DNA of 5,758 bases from Paludibacter sp. Its GTDB lineage: Bacteria > Bacteroidota > Bacteroidia > Bacteroidales > Paludibacteraceae. The notes below the pieces were generated by a model. That model searched no databases and was not told where the DNA came from. It saw only the letters and a program-made list of their open reading frames with translations. The stretch lies in contig JAQWCZ010000138.1 in assembly GCA_028705705.1 (NCBI GenBank), positions 1-5,758 of the forward strand, in the 5' to 3' direction. A program made the position numbers and the translations under genes. Shown here piece by piece: positions 1 to 5,758 of this stretch. How positions within the stretch are numbered: the stretch's first letter is position 1; each line of letters begins with the position of its first letter.

Positions 1-521
1 CTTACTCAATAAGGTGGAAACAGCAACTTACTGAAGAAACGGTGAAATCATTCCCAAGTCAAGATTACCTGATGCATCTTTATAAAACCAATCCATTTCA
101 TTTCCCTGCACTTACAGCAATTGGCTTTGTTGATGCCGGAATGAGGGAGTTAAACGCAACCGGCTACATGCACAACAAGGTGCGGATGATTGTCGCAAAT
201 TTCCTGACAAAGCATTTGTTGATTGACTGGCGTTGGGGTGAAGCCTATTTTGCGGAGAAACTGCTGGACTATGAGCTATCATCGAACAACGGAAACTGGC
301 GATCGTCGGCCGGCTGTGGCTGCGATGCTGCTCCCTATTTCAGAATATTCAATCCTGCCGAACAAACAAAAAAGTTTGACCCCAAACATATTTACATAAA
401 CAAATGGGTTGAGAATATACACGAAAAAGATTATCCGGAGCCGGTGGTTGAACATCAATTCGCGAGAGAAAGAGTTTTGCAAGTGTTTAAAATGGCACTT
501 AATAATGATAAGATAAATTAG
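1..521 (+). CDS. Photolyase/cryptochrome-family protein, C-terminal FAD-binding part (5' end outside window)
   Basis: The reading frame is open to the left edge (first whole codon at 3), so only the last 172 residues are seen and the GTG at 42 is not a real start. Family knowledge: class I photolyases use FAD and light to split cyclobutane pyrimidine dimers. Visible marks of the FAD-binding helical domain, numbered in the fragment, are GYMHNKVRM at 54-62, LLIDWRWGE at about 72-80, NNGNW at 95-99 and DAAPYFRIFNP at about 107-117, followed by KKFDP and a YPEPVVEH C-terminal motif. N95 matches E. coli PhrB Asn378 (contacts flavin N5); W76 and W99 match Trp359 and Trp382 of the electron-transfer chain. 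Oddities: the usual W-Q-W is W-R-S (Ser at the Trp384 position), and the GxTGxP segment before VDA is shortened and not recognisable. The photolyase superfamily is secure; dimer repair versus a cryptochrome-like role is not. The stop TAG lies 6 bases before the next gene. Confidence 0.9.
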   Translation, partial: YSIRWKQQLTEETVKSFPSQDYLMHLYKTNPFHFPALTAIGFVDAGMRELNATGYMHNKVRMIVANFLTKHLLIDWRWGEAYFAEKLLDYELSSNNGNWRSSAGCGCDAAPYFRIFNPAEQTKKFDPKHIYINKWVENIHEKDYPEPVVEHQFARERVLQVFKMALNNDKIN

Positions 522-527
522 AAAATC

Positions 528-1442
528 ATGGCAATTCCAACAACAAGAACAAAAGAAAATGCAACGATTTCAATCGACACCGAAAGGTGTACCGGCTGTG
601 GAAAATGCATCCTGGTTTGCAAAGATTTCAACTTTTGCCTGGAAAACGACAAGGCCAGCATCAGCAATACCCCTGTATTTGGTTGTATAGGTTGCGGACA
701 TTGTATGGCTATTTGTCCCGCAGATGCTATTGAAATAACCGGAAGGGAAATATCCAAAGCCGATTTGTTTGAGTTGCCCTCCAAAAAGGAGATGGCAGAT
801 TATGAACAATTAGTTGCCTTGTTCAGGCGAAGAAGAAGTGCACGCGAGTTTCAGGAGCAAGAAGTTTCACCCGAAATAGTAGAAAAGATTCTCGGTGCTG
901 CCTCTACAGCCCCCATGGGTCTTCCTCCATCTGATGTGAACATTCTGATACTTGACAGCAAAGCAAAAAACAGGCAGTTTGCTGCTGATTTTTGCAACTA
1001 TCTAAACGAGATGAAGTGGTTTGTATCCGGTTGGTTTTTAACGCTCATGAAACCTTTCTGGGGTAAAGCCAATGATGAAATGTTCAAAGGTTTTGTTAAA
1101 CCTCTGTTTGATGTGTACATCAAAAACATGCAGGTTGGTATCAACTTGGTAAACTACGACGCTCCTTTAGCGCTTTATTTCTACGGCTCACCTTATACCG
1201 ACCCGGCTGACCCGATTGTTGCAGCGACAGCAGCCATGTACGCGGGAGAGTCCCTGGGATTGGGGACCTGCATGTTAGGCGGGATTCACCCGCTTATTCA
1301 AAATGGGAAAAAAGCTAAAATATTCAGGGAAAAACATGGCATTCAATATCCCAGCAGGGAAGGATTATTTGTTATTTTCGGGTATCCGGCAGTGCATTAC
1401 AAAAAAGGGATCAGGAGAACATTTGCTTCTGTTACGCACTGA
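528..1442 (+). CDS. Ferredoxin-nitroreductase fusion: 2x[4Fe-4S] domain plus FMN-dependent nitroreductase domain
   Basis: A complete 304-residue gene. Residues about 12-72 form a bacterial dicluster ferredoxin: C21, C24, C27, C31 and C53, C56, C59, C63, the last followed by Pro. By the family rule, C21/C24/C27/C63 would bind one [4Fe-4S] cluster and C53/C56/C59/C31 the other; the first motif ends in C-K rather than C-P. Residues about 92-290 form a nitroreductase fold: the basic RRRRSAREF at 100-108 is the typical N-terminal FMN-phosphate motif, TAPMGLPPS at 127-135 is a flavin/substrate loop, and GLGTCMLGG at 244-252 is the late FMN-binding loop. Residues 155-202 form a long aromatic insertion (W164, W169, F177, W178) between these, probably part of the substrate pocket or dimer interface. 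The likely role is a cytosolic oxidoreductase passing electrons between an Fe-S partner and FMN; the substrate cannot be read from sequence. The ATG start follows the photolyase stop by 6 bases with no Shine-Dalgarno, as is common in Bacteroidota, so the two are probably co-transcribed. Confidence 0.92.
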   Translation: MAIPTTRTKENATISIDTERCTGCGKCILVCKDFNFCLENDKASISNTPVFGCIGCGHCMAICPADAIEITGREISKADLFELPSKKEMADYEQLVALFRRRRSAREFQEQEVSPEIVEKILGAASTAPMGLPPSDVNILILDSKAKNRQFAADFCNYLNEMKWFVSGWFLTLMKPFWGKANDEMFKGFVKPLFDVYIKNMQVGINLVNYDAPLALYFYGSPYTDPADPIVAATAAMYAGESLGLGTCMLGGIHPLIQNGKKAKIFREKHGIQYPSREGLFVIFGYPAVHYKKGIRRTFASVTH

Positions 1443-1483
1443 AGTTCTGAGTGACAATAAAGTTAATAATCAAGTTAAAGCAT

Positions 1484-1519
1484 AAAAAAACTACAAGAAC
1501 GAATTCCTGTAGTTTTTTT
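1484..1519. terminator. Bidirectional Rho-independent terminator between convergent genes
   Basis: Bases 1484-1499 pair with 1504-1519: A7 then CTACA pairs with TGTAG then T7, followed by one A/C mismatch (1496/1507) and three more pairs (GAA with TTC), closed by a CGAA loop at 1500-1503. The T7 run follows the stem on the plus strand, and the A7 run gives T7 on the minus strand, so the same hairpin can end the nitroreductase transcript (stop at 1442) and the TPR transcript (stop at 1554). The surrounding 111-base gap (1443-1553) shows nothing else convincing. Confidence 0.88.
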
Positions 1520-1553
1520 GACATTTTTATGTATTTTGCTTGTATTATTCCGC

Positions 1554-2777
1554 TTAGTAGCCAAGCTCTTTCTCAATGGCTTCTAATTCTTTACTCATAC
1601 CCAATCTGTAGTATAACATCCTCAGATTTCGTTTATAAAGTTGCTCATCCGGATTGATTTCAGCCGCCTTTTTAAAGTATTCAATAGCAGATTTGAAAAC
1701 CTCATTAGATTTATTTTTTGCTAAATTAAATTCCCTGTCTGATTTATAAGCAGCGTCATCCAGTATTTTCTGACCTTCGTCTATAATCAACACGCCAATA
1801 CCGGCATAAGCATCGGCATATTTGGGATCTAATTCAAGCGTTTTATCATAATATTTACGTGCGTCAATAAAATTTAATTCTGTTTCATAAATTTTTGCTT
1901 TAATATAATAATATACAGCTTCATTCGGAGATACCTGAATTGCTTTATCAATATAAATTTTCGATTCATTTATCAAATTATTGGTTAGATAGTAATTGAT
2001 CAGGTTCTGAATAAACCAGGGATCTTCAGGCATCTTATTAAATCCTTCATCCAATGTCTTGATGAAATTTGCAGTATCCTTTAAATGAACATATTCTTCA
2101 TAAAGTAACTTATAGACATTACCGGTTTCATAACCTTCATTTTTTATATCTTCATGAATTTTTGCGGCTTTTTCCCACATGTCGGCATTTCTGGCTGCAA
2201 GTGCATTGAAATACTTCACCTGAATATAAGTAGAATCAATTTTTACCACATCTTTCATGAATGGTAAATTTGCGATCTCCAGGTAGGTTTCAAAAGCTTT
2301 CATGGCTCCTGTATAATCTTTTTTCTCATCATACAAGGTTGCTGCATAATAAAACAGATTATGTTTTTCTTCAAAGTATTCTTTGATTTTAGCTTTGATA
2401 TCTGACTCAAATTTTGGTTTAACTTTATTCCCTTTTTTATTCACCTGATTTTGATCCAAATCATACGCTTTAAGGAAATAATTAAGCGATTCCATGACAG
2501 CTTCGCCTTTTTTCACGAAGTCAACTTGTTTACCCAAAGCCAAATCTTTAAAATAGTTTTCGTTCTCCTTATATCCAATAAGTCCGGCAACATGCCAGGT
2601 TTTTGGGTCTCCACTGGTGGAGGGATCTTCCAATGCGGGTAAAATAGCTTCACGGGCGCCTTTAAAATCAGGTGTTTCCATTAAGGCCAAATTCCTTGCT
2701 TTGGATACATTCTTTTTTTGAGCAAATACTGCTGTTACACTTAAAAGTAATAAAAGTGAAAAAATTACTTTTTTCAT
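1554..2777 (-). CDS. Exported tetratricopeptide-repeat (TPR) protein of unknown role
   Basis: A 407-residue protein. Residues 1-19 are a clear Sec signal peptide: MKK, then a hydrophobic core of I/F/L/V, then V-F-A before Q20. There is no lipobox Cys, so a soluble periplasmic or secreted protein is expected. The rest is helical. TPR-like units are seen at about 137-170 (alternating small and aromatic residues, ending in an AFETYLEIA helix), 185-215, 253-284 (ending in AIQVSP), 286-318 (ending in TLELDP) and 320-376 (ending in AAEINP). The last of these is split by a Lys/Asp/Asn-rich insertion at about 337-358. A final helical pair follows to the C-terminus. TPR arrays are protein-binding scaffolds; no catalytic motif is seen. 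The ATG starts 57 bases after the gyrA stop on the same strand. That gap shows no good promoter or terminator, so read-through from gyrA is likely. The fold is well supported; the partner and process are unknown. Confidence 0.88.
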   Translation of the reverse strand: MKKVIFSLLLLLSVTAVFAQKKNVSKARNLALMETPDFKGAREAILPALEDPSTSGDPKTWHVAGLIGYKENENYFKDLALGKQVDFVKKGEAVMESLNYFLKAYDLDQNQVNKKGNKVKPKFESDIKAKIKEYFEEKHNLFYYAATLYDEKKDYTGAMKAFETYLEIANLPFMKDVVKIDSTYIQVKYFNALAARNADMWEKAAKIHEDIKNEGYETGNVYKLLYEEYVHLKDTANFIKTLDEGFNKMPEDPWFIQNLINYYLTNNLINESKIYIDKAIQVSPNEAVYYYIKAKIYETELNFIDARKYYDKTLELDPKYADAYAGIGVLIIDEGQKILDDAAYKSDREFNLAKNKSNEVFKSAIEYFKKAAEINPDEQLYKRNLRMLYYRLGMSKELEAIEKELGY

Positions 2778-2834
2778 AATTGTCTAATTTAATAAATTGT
2801 TTGTTCTTTATTTTAGTCTCACGAATACATTCGA

Positions 2835-5402
2835 TTACTCCTCTGTTTGAGTTTCATCCGTTTCTTGTTCAGTTTGATTGTTATTTTCTTCTTCGATTTC
2901 AATTTGATTCTTAACATCATCTTCATCTTCCGTTTCAGCTAATACTTTACATACGGAAGCAATTTCATCATTTCTTTTTTCCAGATTAATAAGTCTGACT
3001 CCTTGCGTTGCCCTACCCATCACGCGGATGTCAGACACATGCAGTCTGATGACAATTCCCGAGACGTTGATGATCATCAGGTCATTTTCATCTTTTACAC
3101 TTTTGATAGCAACTAATTTTCCAGTTTTCTCCGTGATGTTGATGGTTTTTACACCTTTTCCACCCCGGTTTGTAATCCGGTAAATCGGTTCTCCATTTTC
3201 ATCATCAAGTAAAGAGCGCTTGCCATAACCTTGTTGTGATACAACCATGATAGTTTCACCTGAGTCCTTCTTAACACAAACCATACCAACTACCTCATCC
3301 TGTCCGTCATCGTCTAACTGCATACCAATTACACCGGTAGCAGTCCTGCCCATGACACGCACCTTGGATTCATTGAAACGGATTGCCCGTCCATTGCGAT
3401 TTGCCATTACAATTTCGGAATCTCCATCGGTCAGACGTACCTGAATTACTTTATCATCTTCCCTAATGTTGATGGCAATCACACCATTCGCACGAGGTCG
3501 GGAATAGGCTTCCAACGAGGTTTTCTTCACGATACCATTTTTAGTGCAAAAAATAATATTGCGTGTATTGATGTATTCTTTGTCATCCAGACTCCCTTTG
3601 ACCCTTATGAATGCATTTACCTTGTCATCCGGTTCAATATTAAGCATGTTTTGAATAGCTCTTCCTTTAGAGTTTTTGCTTCCTTCAGGAATTTCATATA
3701 CTTTTAGCCAGTAACATTTCCCTTTTTGTGTAAAGAACATCATGGTGTTGTGCATGGAAGCCGGATAAATGTATTCTATGAAGTCCTCATCACGGGAATC
3801 GCTTCCTTTGGAACCGACTCCTCCCCTTCCCTGAGCGCGGAACTCAGCCAGAGCAGTTCGTTTAATATAACCGAACCTGGAAATGGTGATGATCATTTCA
3901 TCATCAGCATAAAAATCTTCCGGATTGAAATCTTCTGATGCATATACAATTTCGGTACGACGAATATCTCCAAATTTAGCTTTTACTTCGAGCAATTCAT
4001 CTTTGATGATGGCCATGCGAAGTTCCACTTTTTCAAGTATTTCTTTCAATTTAGCAATAAGCGCCATCACATCTTCATATTCAGCTCGCAGTTTATCCTG
4101 TTCCATTCCGGTCAACTGACGCAGTCGCATTTCCACCACAGCACGTGATTGAACATCCGACAAACCAAAGGCTTCCATCAAGCGCATACGGGCTTCATCA
4201 GGCGTTTTGGAATCGCGTATGATGTGAATGGCTTCATCTAAGTTATCCAGGATAATCATAAATCCTTCAAGTAAATGTGCACGCTTTTCAGCTTCTGCCA
4301 ACTCGAATTGAGTGCGTCGTGTCACTACCTCATGACGGTGATCCACAAAATGCCTGATCAAATCCTTCAGGTTGAGCATACGGGGTCTTCCTTTCACCAG
4401 GGCAATATTGTTTACACTGAAAGAAGATTGTAATGCTGTGAATTTAAACAACTTATTTAACACTACAGAAGAATTGGCATCTCTTTTTATATCAATCACG
4501 ATGCGCATTCCTTCCCGGTCGGACTCATCATTGATATGTGCAATTCCCTCTATTTTCTTTTCTTCGATTAAAGTAACAATAGATTTAATCAGTTCCGCTT
4601 TATTAACCTGATAAGGAATCTCATTGATTACAATTTTTTCTTTCCCTGATGCTTCTGCTTCAATTTCAACTTTGGAACGTACTACAATACGACCCCGTCC
4701 GGTTTCATAAGCTTCCTTAACACCTGCGTAACCATAAATGATACCTCCTGTTGGGAAATCGGGCGCTTTAACAAACTTCATCAATCCGGCAATATCAATT
4801 TCCTTATCATCGATATATGCGACTGTTGCATCAACTACTTCCGATAGATTGTGAGGCGCCATATTGGTAGCCATTCCAACTGCAATACCCGACGAACCAT
4901 TAACCAACAAATTTGGAATGCGTGTTGGTAACACCACCGGTTCTTTTAATGTATCATCAAAATTTAATTGAAAGTCAACTGTATCTTTGTTGATATCTAC
5001 CAGCATTTCTTCGGCAAGTTTCTGCAAACGGGCTTCGGTATAACGCATCGCAGCCGGACTGTCACCATCGACTGAACCGAAGTTACCCTGTCCGTCAACC
5101 AATGGATAACGCAACGACCAGGGTTGCGCCATACGAACCAATGTACCATATATAGAAGAGTCACCGTGCGGATGGTATTTACCCATCACTTCCCCGACGA
5201 TTCTGGCGGATTTTTTATAGGGTTTGTCTGAGTTGTTACCCAATTCATTCATTCCGAACAATACCCGGCGATGAACAGGTTTAAAACCGTCACGTACATC
5301 CGGCAAAGCACGGGAAACAATCACCGACATGGAATAGTCGATGTACGAAGACTTCATTTCTTCGTCGATATTTACCTTAATAATTTTGTCTTGATTTAAC
5401 AT
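2835..5402 (-). CDS. gyrA: DNA gyrase subunit A
   Basis: An 855-residue protein, close to E. coli GyrA (875). GyrA is the DNA-cleaving subunit of gyrase (A2B2), which introduces negative supercoils using ATP bound by GyrB. The breakage-reunion domain covers about 1-490: the quinolone-determining helix is [10 protein letters not shown] at 77-86, and the catalytic pair is R120-Y121, Tyr121 being the residue that links to DNA (E. coli Tyr122). About 500-815 is the DNA-wrapping beta-pinwheel, with six recurring motifs at 524-530 (QGRGGVG, the GyrA-box site), 579-586, 635-641, 684-691 (MGRTATGV), 744-751 (TNRGGKGV) and 795-802 (MGRATQGV). The tail, 822-855, is strongly acidic and Gln/Asn/Thr-rich. 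The box motif, RGG motifs and length favour GyrA over ParC. Position 82 is Ser, as in quinolone-sensitive enzymes, but position 86 (E. coli Asp87) is Gly. The ATG at 5402 starts the usual short N-terminus before the [20 protein letters not shown] block; an A-rich leader, not a Shine-Dalgarno, precedes it. Confidence 0.98.
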   Translation of the reverse strand: MLNQDKIIKVNIDEEMKSSYIDYSMSVIVSRALPDVRDGFKPVHRRVLFGMNELGNNSDKPYKKSARIVGEVMGKYHPHGDSSIYGTLVRMAQPWSLRYPLVDGQGNFGSVDGDSPAAMRYTEARLQKLAEEMLVDINKDTVDFQLNFDDTLKEPVVLPTRIPNLLVNGSSGIAVGMATNMAPHNLSEVVDATVAYIDDKEIDIAGLMKFVKAPDFPTGGIIYGYAGVKEAYETGRGRIVVRSKVEIEAEASGKEKIVINEIPYQVNKAELIKSIVTLIEEKKIEGIAHINDESDREGMRIVIDIKRDANSSVVLNKLFKFTALQSSFSVNNIALVKGRPRMLNLKDLIRHFVDHRHEVVTRRTQFELAEAEKRAHLLEGFMIILDNLDEAIHIIRDSKTPDEARMRLMEAFGLSDVQSRAVVEMRLRQLTGMEQDKLRAEYEDVMALIAKLKEILEKVELRMAIIKDELLEVKAKFGDIRRTEIVYASEDFNPEDFYADDEMIITISRFGYIKRTALAEFRAQGRGGVGSKGSDSRDEDFIEYIYPASMHNTMMFFTQKGKCYWLKVYEIPEGSKNSKGRAIQNMLNIEPDDKVNAFIRVKGSLDDKEYINTRNIIFCTKNGIVKKTSLEAYSRPRANGVIAINIREDDKVIQVRLTDGDSEIVMANRNGRAIRFNESKVRVMGRTATGVIGMQLDDDGQDEVVGMVCVKKDSGETIMVVSQQGYGKRSLLDDENGEPIYRITNRGGKGVKTINITEKTGKLVAIKSVKDENDLMIINVSGIVIRLHVSDIRVMGRATQGVRLINLEKRNDEIASVCKVLAETEDEDDVKNQIEIEEENNNQTEQETDETQTEE

Positions 5403-5422
5403 CTGAACTTGTTTTTTTTCTT

Positions 5423-5479
5423 TTCAAAAAATCACGCTAAAGTAATACTTTTATTTGGATTTGCCAAGTGATTTTTGAA
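5423..5479 (-). repeat. Inverted repeat between the DUF151-UVR gene and gyrA; possible terminator
   Basis: The arm at 5423-5435 (TTCAAAAAATCAC) is the reverse complement of the arm at 5468-5479 (GTGATTTTTGAA) apart from one extra A. The 32-base spacer contains a second perfect small palindrome, AAAGTA-A-TACTTT, at 5439-5451. Read on the minus strand, the repeat starts 6 bases after the upstream stop codon and its distal arm carries T6, so it could end the upstream transcript. The wide spacer and the T run lying inside the stem make it an atypical terminator; a regulatory role is possible but not shown. Confidence 0.5.
5437..5467 (-). promoter_or_regulatory. Candidate gyrA promoter of Bacteroidota type
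   Basis: On the minus strand, TTG (5467-5465) is followed after 20 bases by TACTTTAG (5444-5437). The Bacteroidota primary-sigma consensus is TTTG near -33 and TAnnTTTG near -7; the -7 element here matches at 5 of its 6 fixed positions. Transcription would begin roughly at 5425-5432, leaving a short A-rich leader before the gyrA ATG. The elements are short and AT-rich, so a chance match is possible. Confidence 0.4.
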
Positions 5480-5485
5480 TGAATT

Positions 5486-5758
5486 TCAGGTGGATTTTTT
5501 CCTCCTGATTGCATCCCTCAGGTTAACAGCAAGCTCATATTTTTCTTCATTTATAGCCATATTCAGTAGTTCTTCCAGGTCTTCCAATGACAATACATCA
5601 AGTTCTTCAGGAGTAAGTTGTTCGGCATCTATTTCATCTATTTCATCTGTTTCTTCTTGCTGTGTATTTACGGGTTCCATTGCTTCAACCTCCATTCCAA
5701 CAATATTCATGATTTCTTCTTTTATAAAAATCTCACAATCTGATCTGACAGCCAAAGC
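5486..5758 (-). CDS. Bifunctional nuclease (DUF151) family protein with C-terminal UVR motif (5' end outside window)
   Basis: The frame is open to the right edge, so only the last 90 residues are seen. The TTG codon at 5755 lies inside the domain and is not a start. The first 22 visible residues (A-L-A-V-R, then an E-I-F-I-K-E-E-I stretch) look like the end of a DUF151 domain, in which a conserved S-D-A-I-A-L-A-x-R helix is followed by a strand and a helix. A Glu/Asp-rich linker follows at about 23-57, then a UVR motif at about 58-89 with LEDLEELLNMAI, NEEKYELAV and LRDAIRRKK as its parts. UVR motifs are helical hairpins found in UvrB, UvrC and ClpC-type proteins, where they mediate protein contacts. 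DUF151 proteins have been described as having DNase/RNase activity in plants, and structures exist for bacterial members; the bacterial role is unclear. The UVR identification is firm; the DUF151 call rests on a short visible stretch and on the known DUF151-UVR architecture in Bacteroidota. Confidence 0.75.
   Translation of the reverse strand, partial: ALAVRSDCEIFIKEEIMNIVGMEVEAMEPVNTQQEETDEIDEIDAEQLTPEELDVLSLEDLEELLNMAINEEKYELAVNLRDAIRRKKST
5626..5652 (-). repeat. Three tandem 9-base units inside the DUF151-UVR linker
   Basis: CATCTATTT occurs twice (5626-5634, 5635-5643) and is followed by CATCTGTTT (5644-5652). On the coding strand this encodes the repeated acidic triplet D-E-I D-E-I in the linker between the two domains. 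The unit length is a multiple of three, so copy-number change would lengthen or shorten the linker without breaking the frame. This is a short, simple repeat. Confidence 0.7.

Noticed and set aside
42..44. GTG as the start of the photolyase-family gene
   Set aside because: The frame continues upstream to the window edge, and the visible protein begins in the middle of a known fold that needs about 300 more residues.
279..809. Minus-strand open frames across the photolyase and nitroreductase genes
   Set aside because: They lie opposite well-supported coding sequence and their products have no recognisable family features.
1303..1657. Plus-strand open frames overlapping the nitroreductase end, the terminator and the TPR gene
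   Set aside because: One is an out-of-frame shadow of the nitroreductase; the other runs through the terminator hairpin into the antisense of the TPR gene.
2784..2791. TAAATTAG on the minus strand as a promoter element for the TPR gene
   Set aside because: It lies only 6 bases from the ATG, and no TTG is found at the right distance upstream.
2822..2833. CGAAT-AC-ATTCG palindrome just after the gyrA stop as a terminator
   Set aside because: The stem is only five pairs with a two-base loop and no T run follows it on the minus strand.
3247..4611. Plus-strand open frames opposite gyrA
   Set aside because: They are antisense to a strongly conserved gene and show no domain-like sequence.
2835..5402. 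ParC (topoisomerase IV subunit A) as an alternative to GyrA
   Set aside because: The full six-motif C-terminal pinwheel, a GyrA-box-like sequence and the overall resemblance to Bacteroidota GyrA favour gyrase.
5753..5755. TTG as the start of the DUF151-UVR gene
   Set aside because: It falls within the conserved A-L-A-x-R helix of DUF151 and the frame is open beyond it; the gene starts outside the window.

Overview
The window looks like ordinary chromosomal DNA from a member of the Bacteroidota. The evidence is a GyrA whose sequence and C-terminal motifs look like those of Bacteroidota gyrases, a bifunctional-nuclease (DUF151) protein fused to a UVR motif, AT-rich gene starts without Shine-Dalgarno sequences, and a candidate promoter of the Bacteroidota TTG / TAnnTTTG type. 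A rank below phylum cannot be fixed from this sequence.

Layout: the left part (1-1442, plus strand) holds the C-terminal 172 residues of a photolyase/cryptochrome-family protein, followed after 6 bases by a complete 304-residue ferredoxin-nitroreductase fusion. These two genes are probably one transcription unit. A strong, symmetric hairpin with T runs on both sides (1484-1519) separates them from a convergent minus-strand block. In its own transcription order (right to left) that block is: the C-terminal end of a DUF151-UVR protein (5758-5486), gyrA (5402-2835), and an exported TPR protein (2777-1554). The 83-base gap before gyrA contains an inverted repeat that overlaps a candidate promoter. 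The 57-base gap between gyrA and the TPR gene has no convincing signal, so the TPR gene may be co-transcribed with gyrA.

Functionally, the left pair are flavoproteins: one FAD-dependent and probably light-driven, the other FMN/Fe-S dependent. The right block is housekeeping DNA topology (GyrA) flanked by a possible nucleic-acid-acting protein and a periplasmic TPR protein of unknown role. No stretch over 300 bases lacks a gene. I see no tRNA, rRNA, CRISPR array, insertion sequence or phage gene.

I do not see evidence for a new multi-gene system. The points most worth a second look are the unusual active-site region of the photolyase homologue (loss of the second Trp of the W-Q-W motif and a shortened, atypical segment before the VDA motif), a glycine in GyrA at the position of E. 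coli Asp87, the altered GyrA box, and the hairpin/promoter overlap before gyrA.
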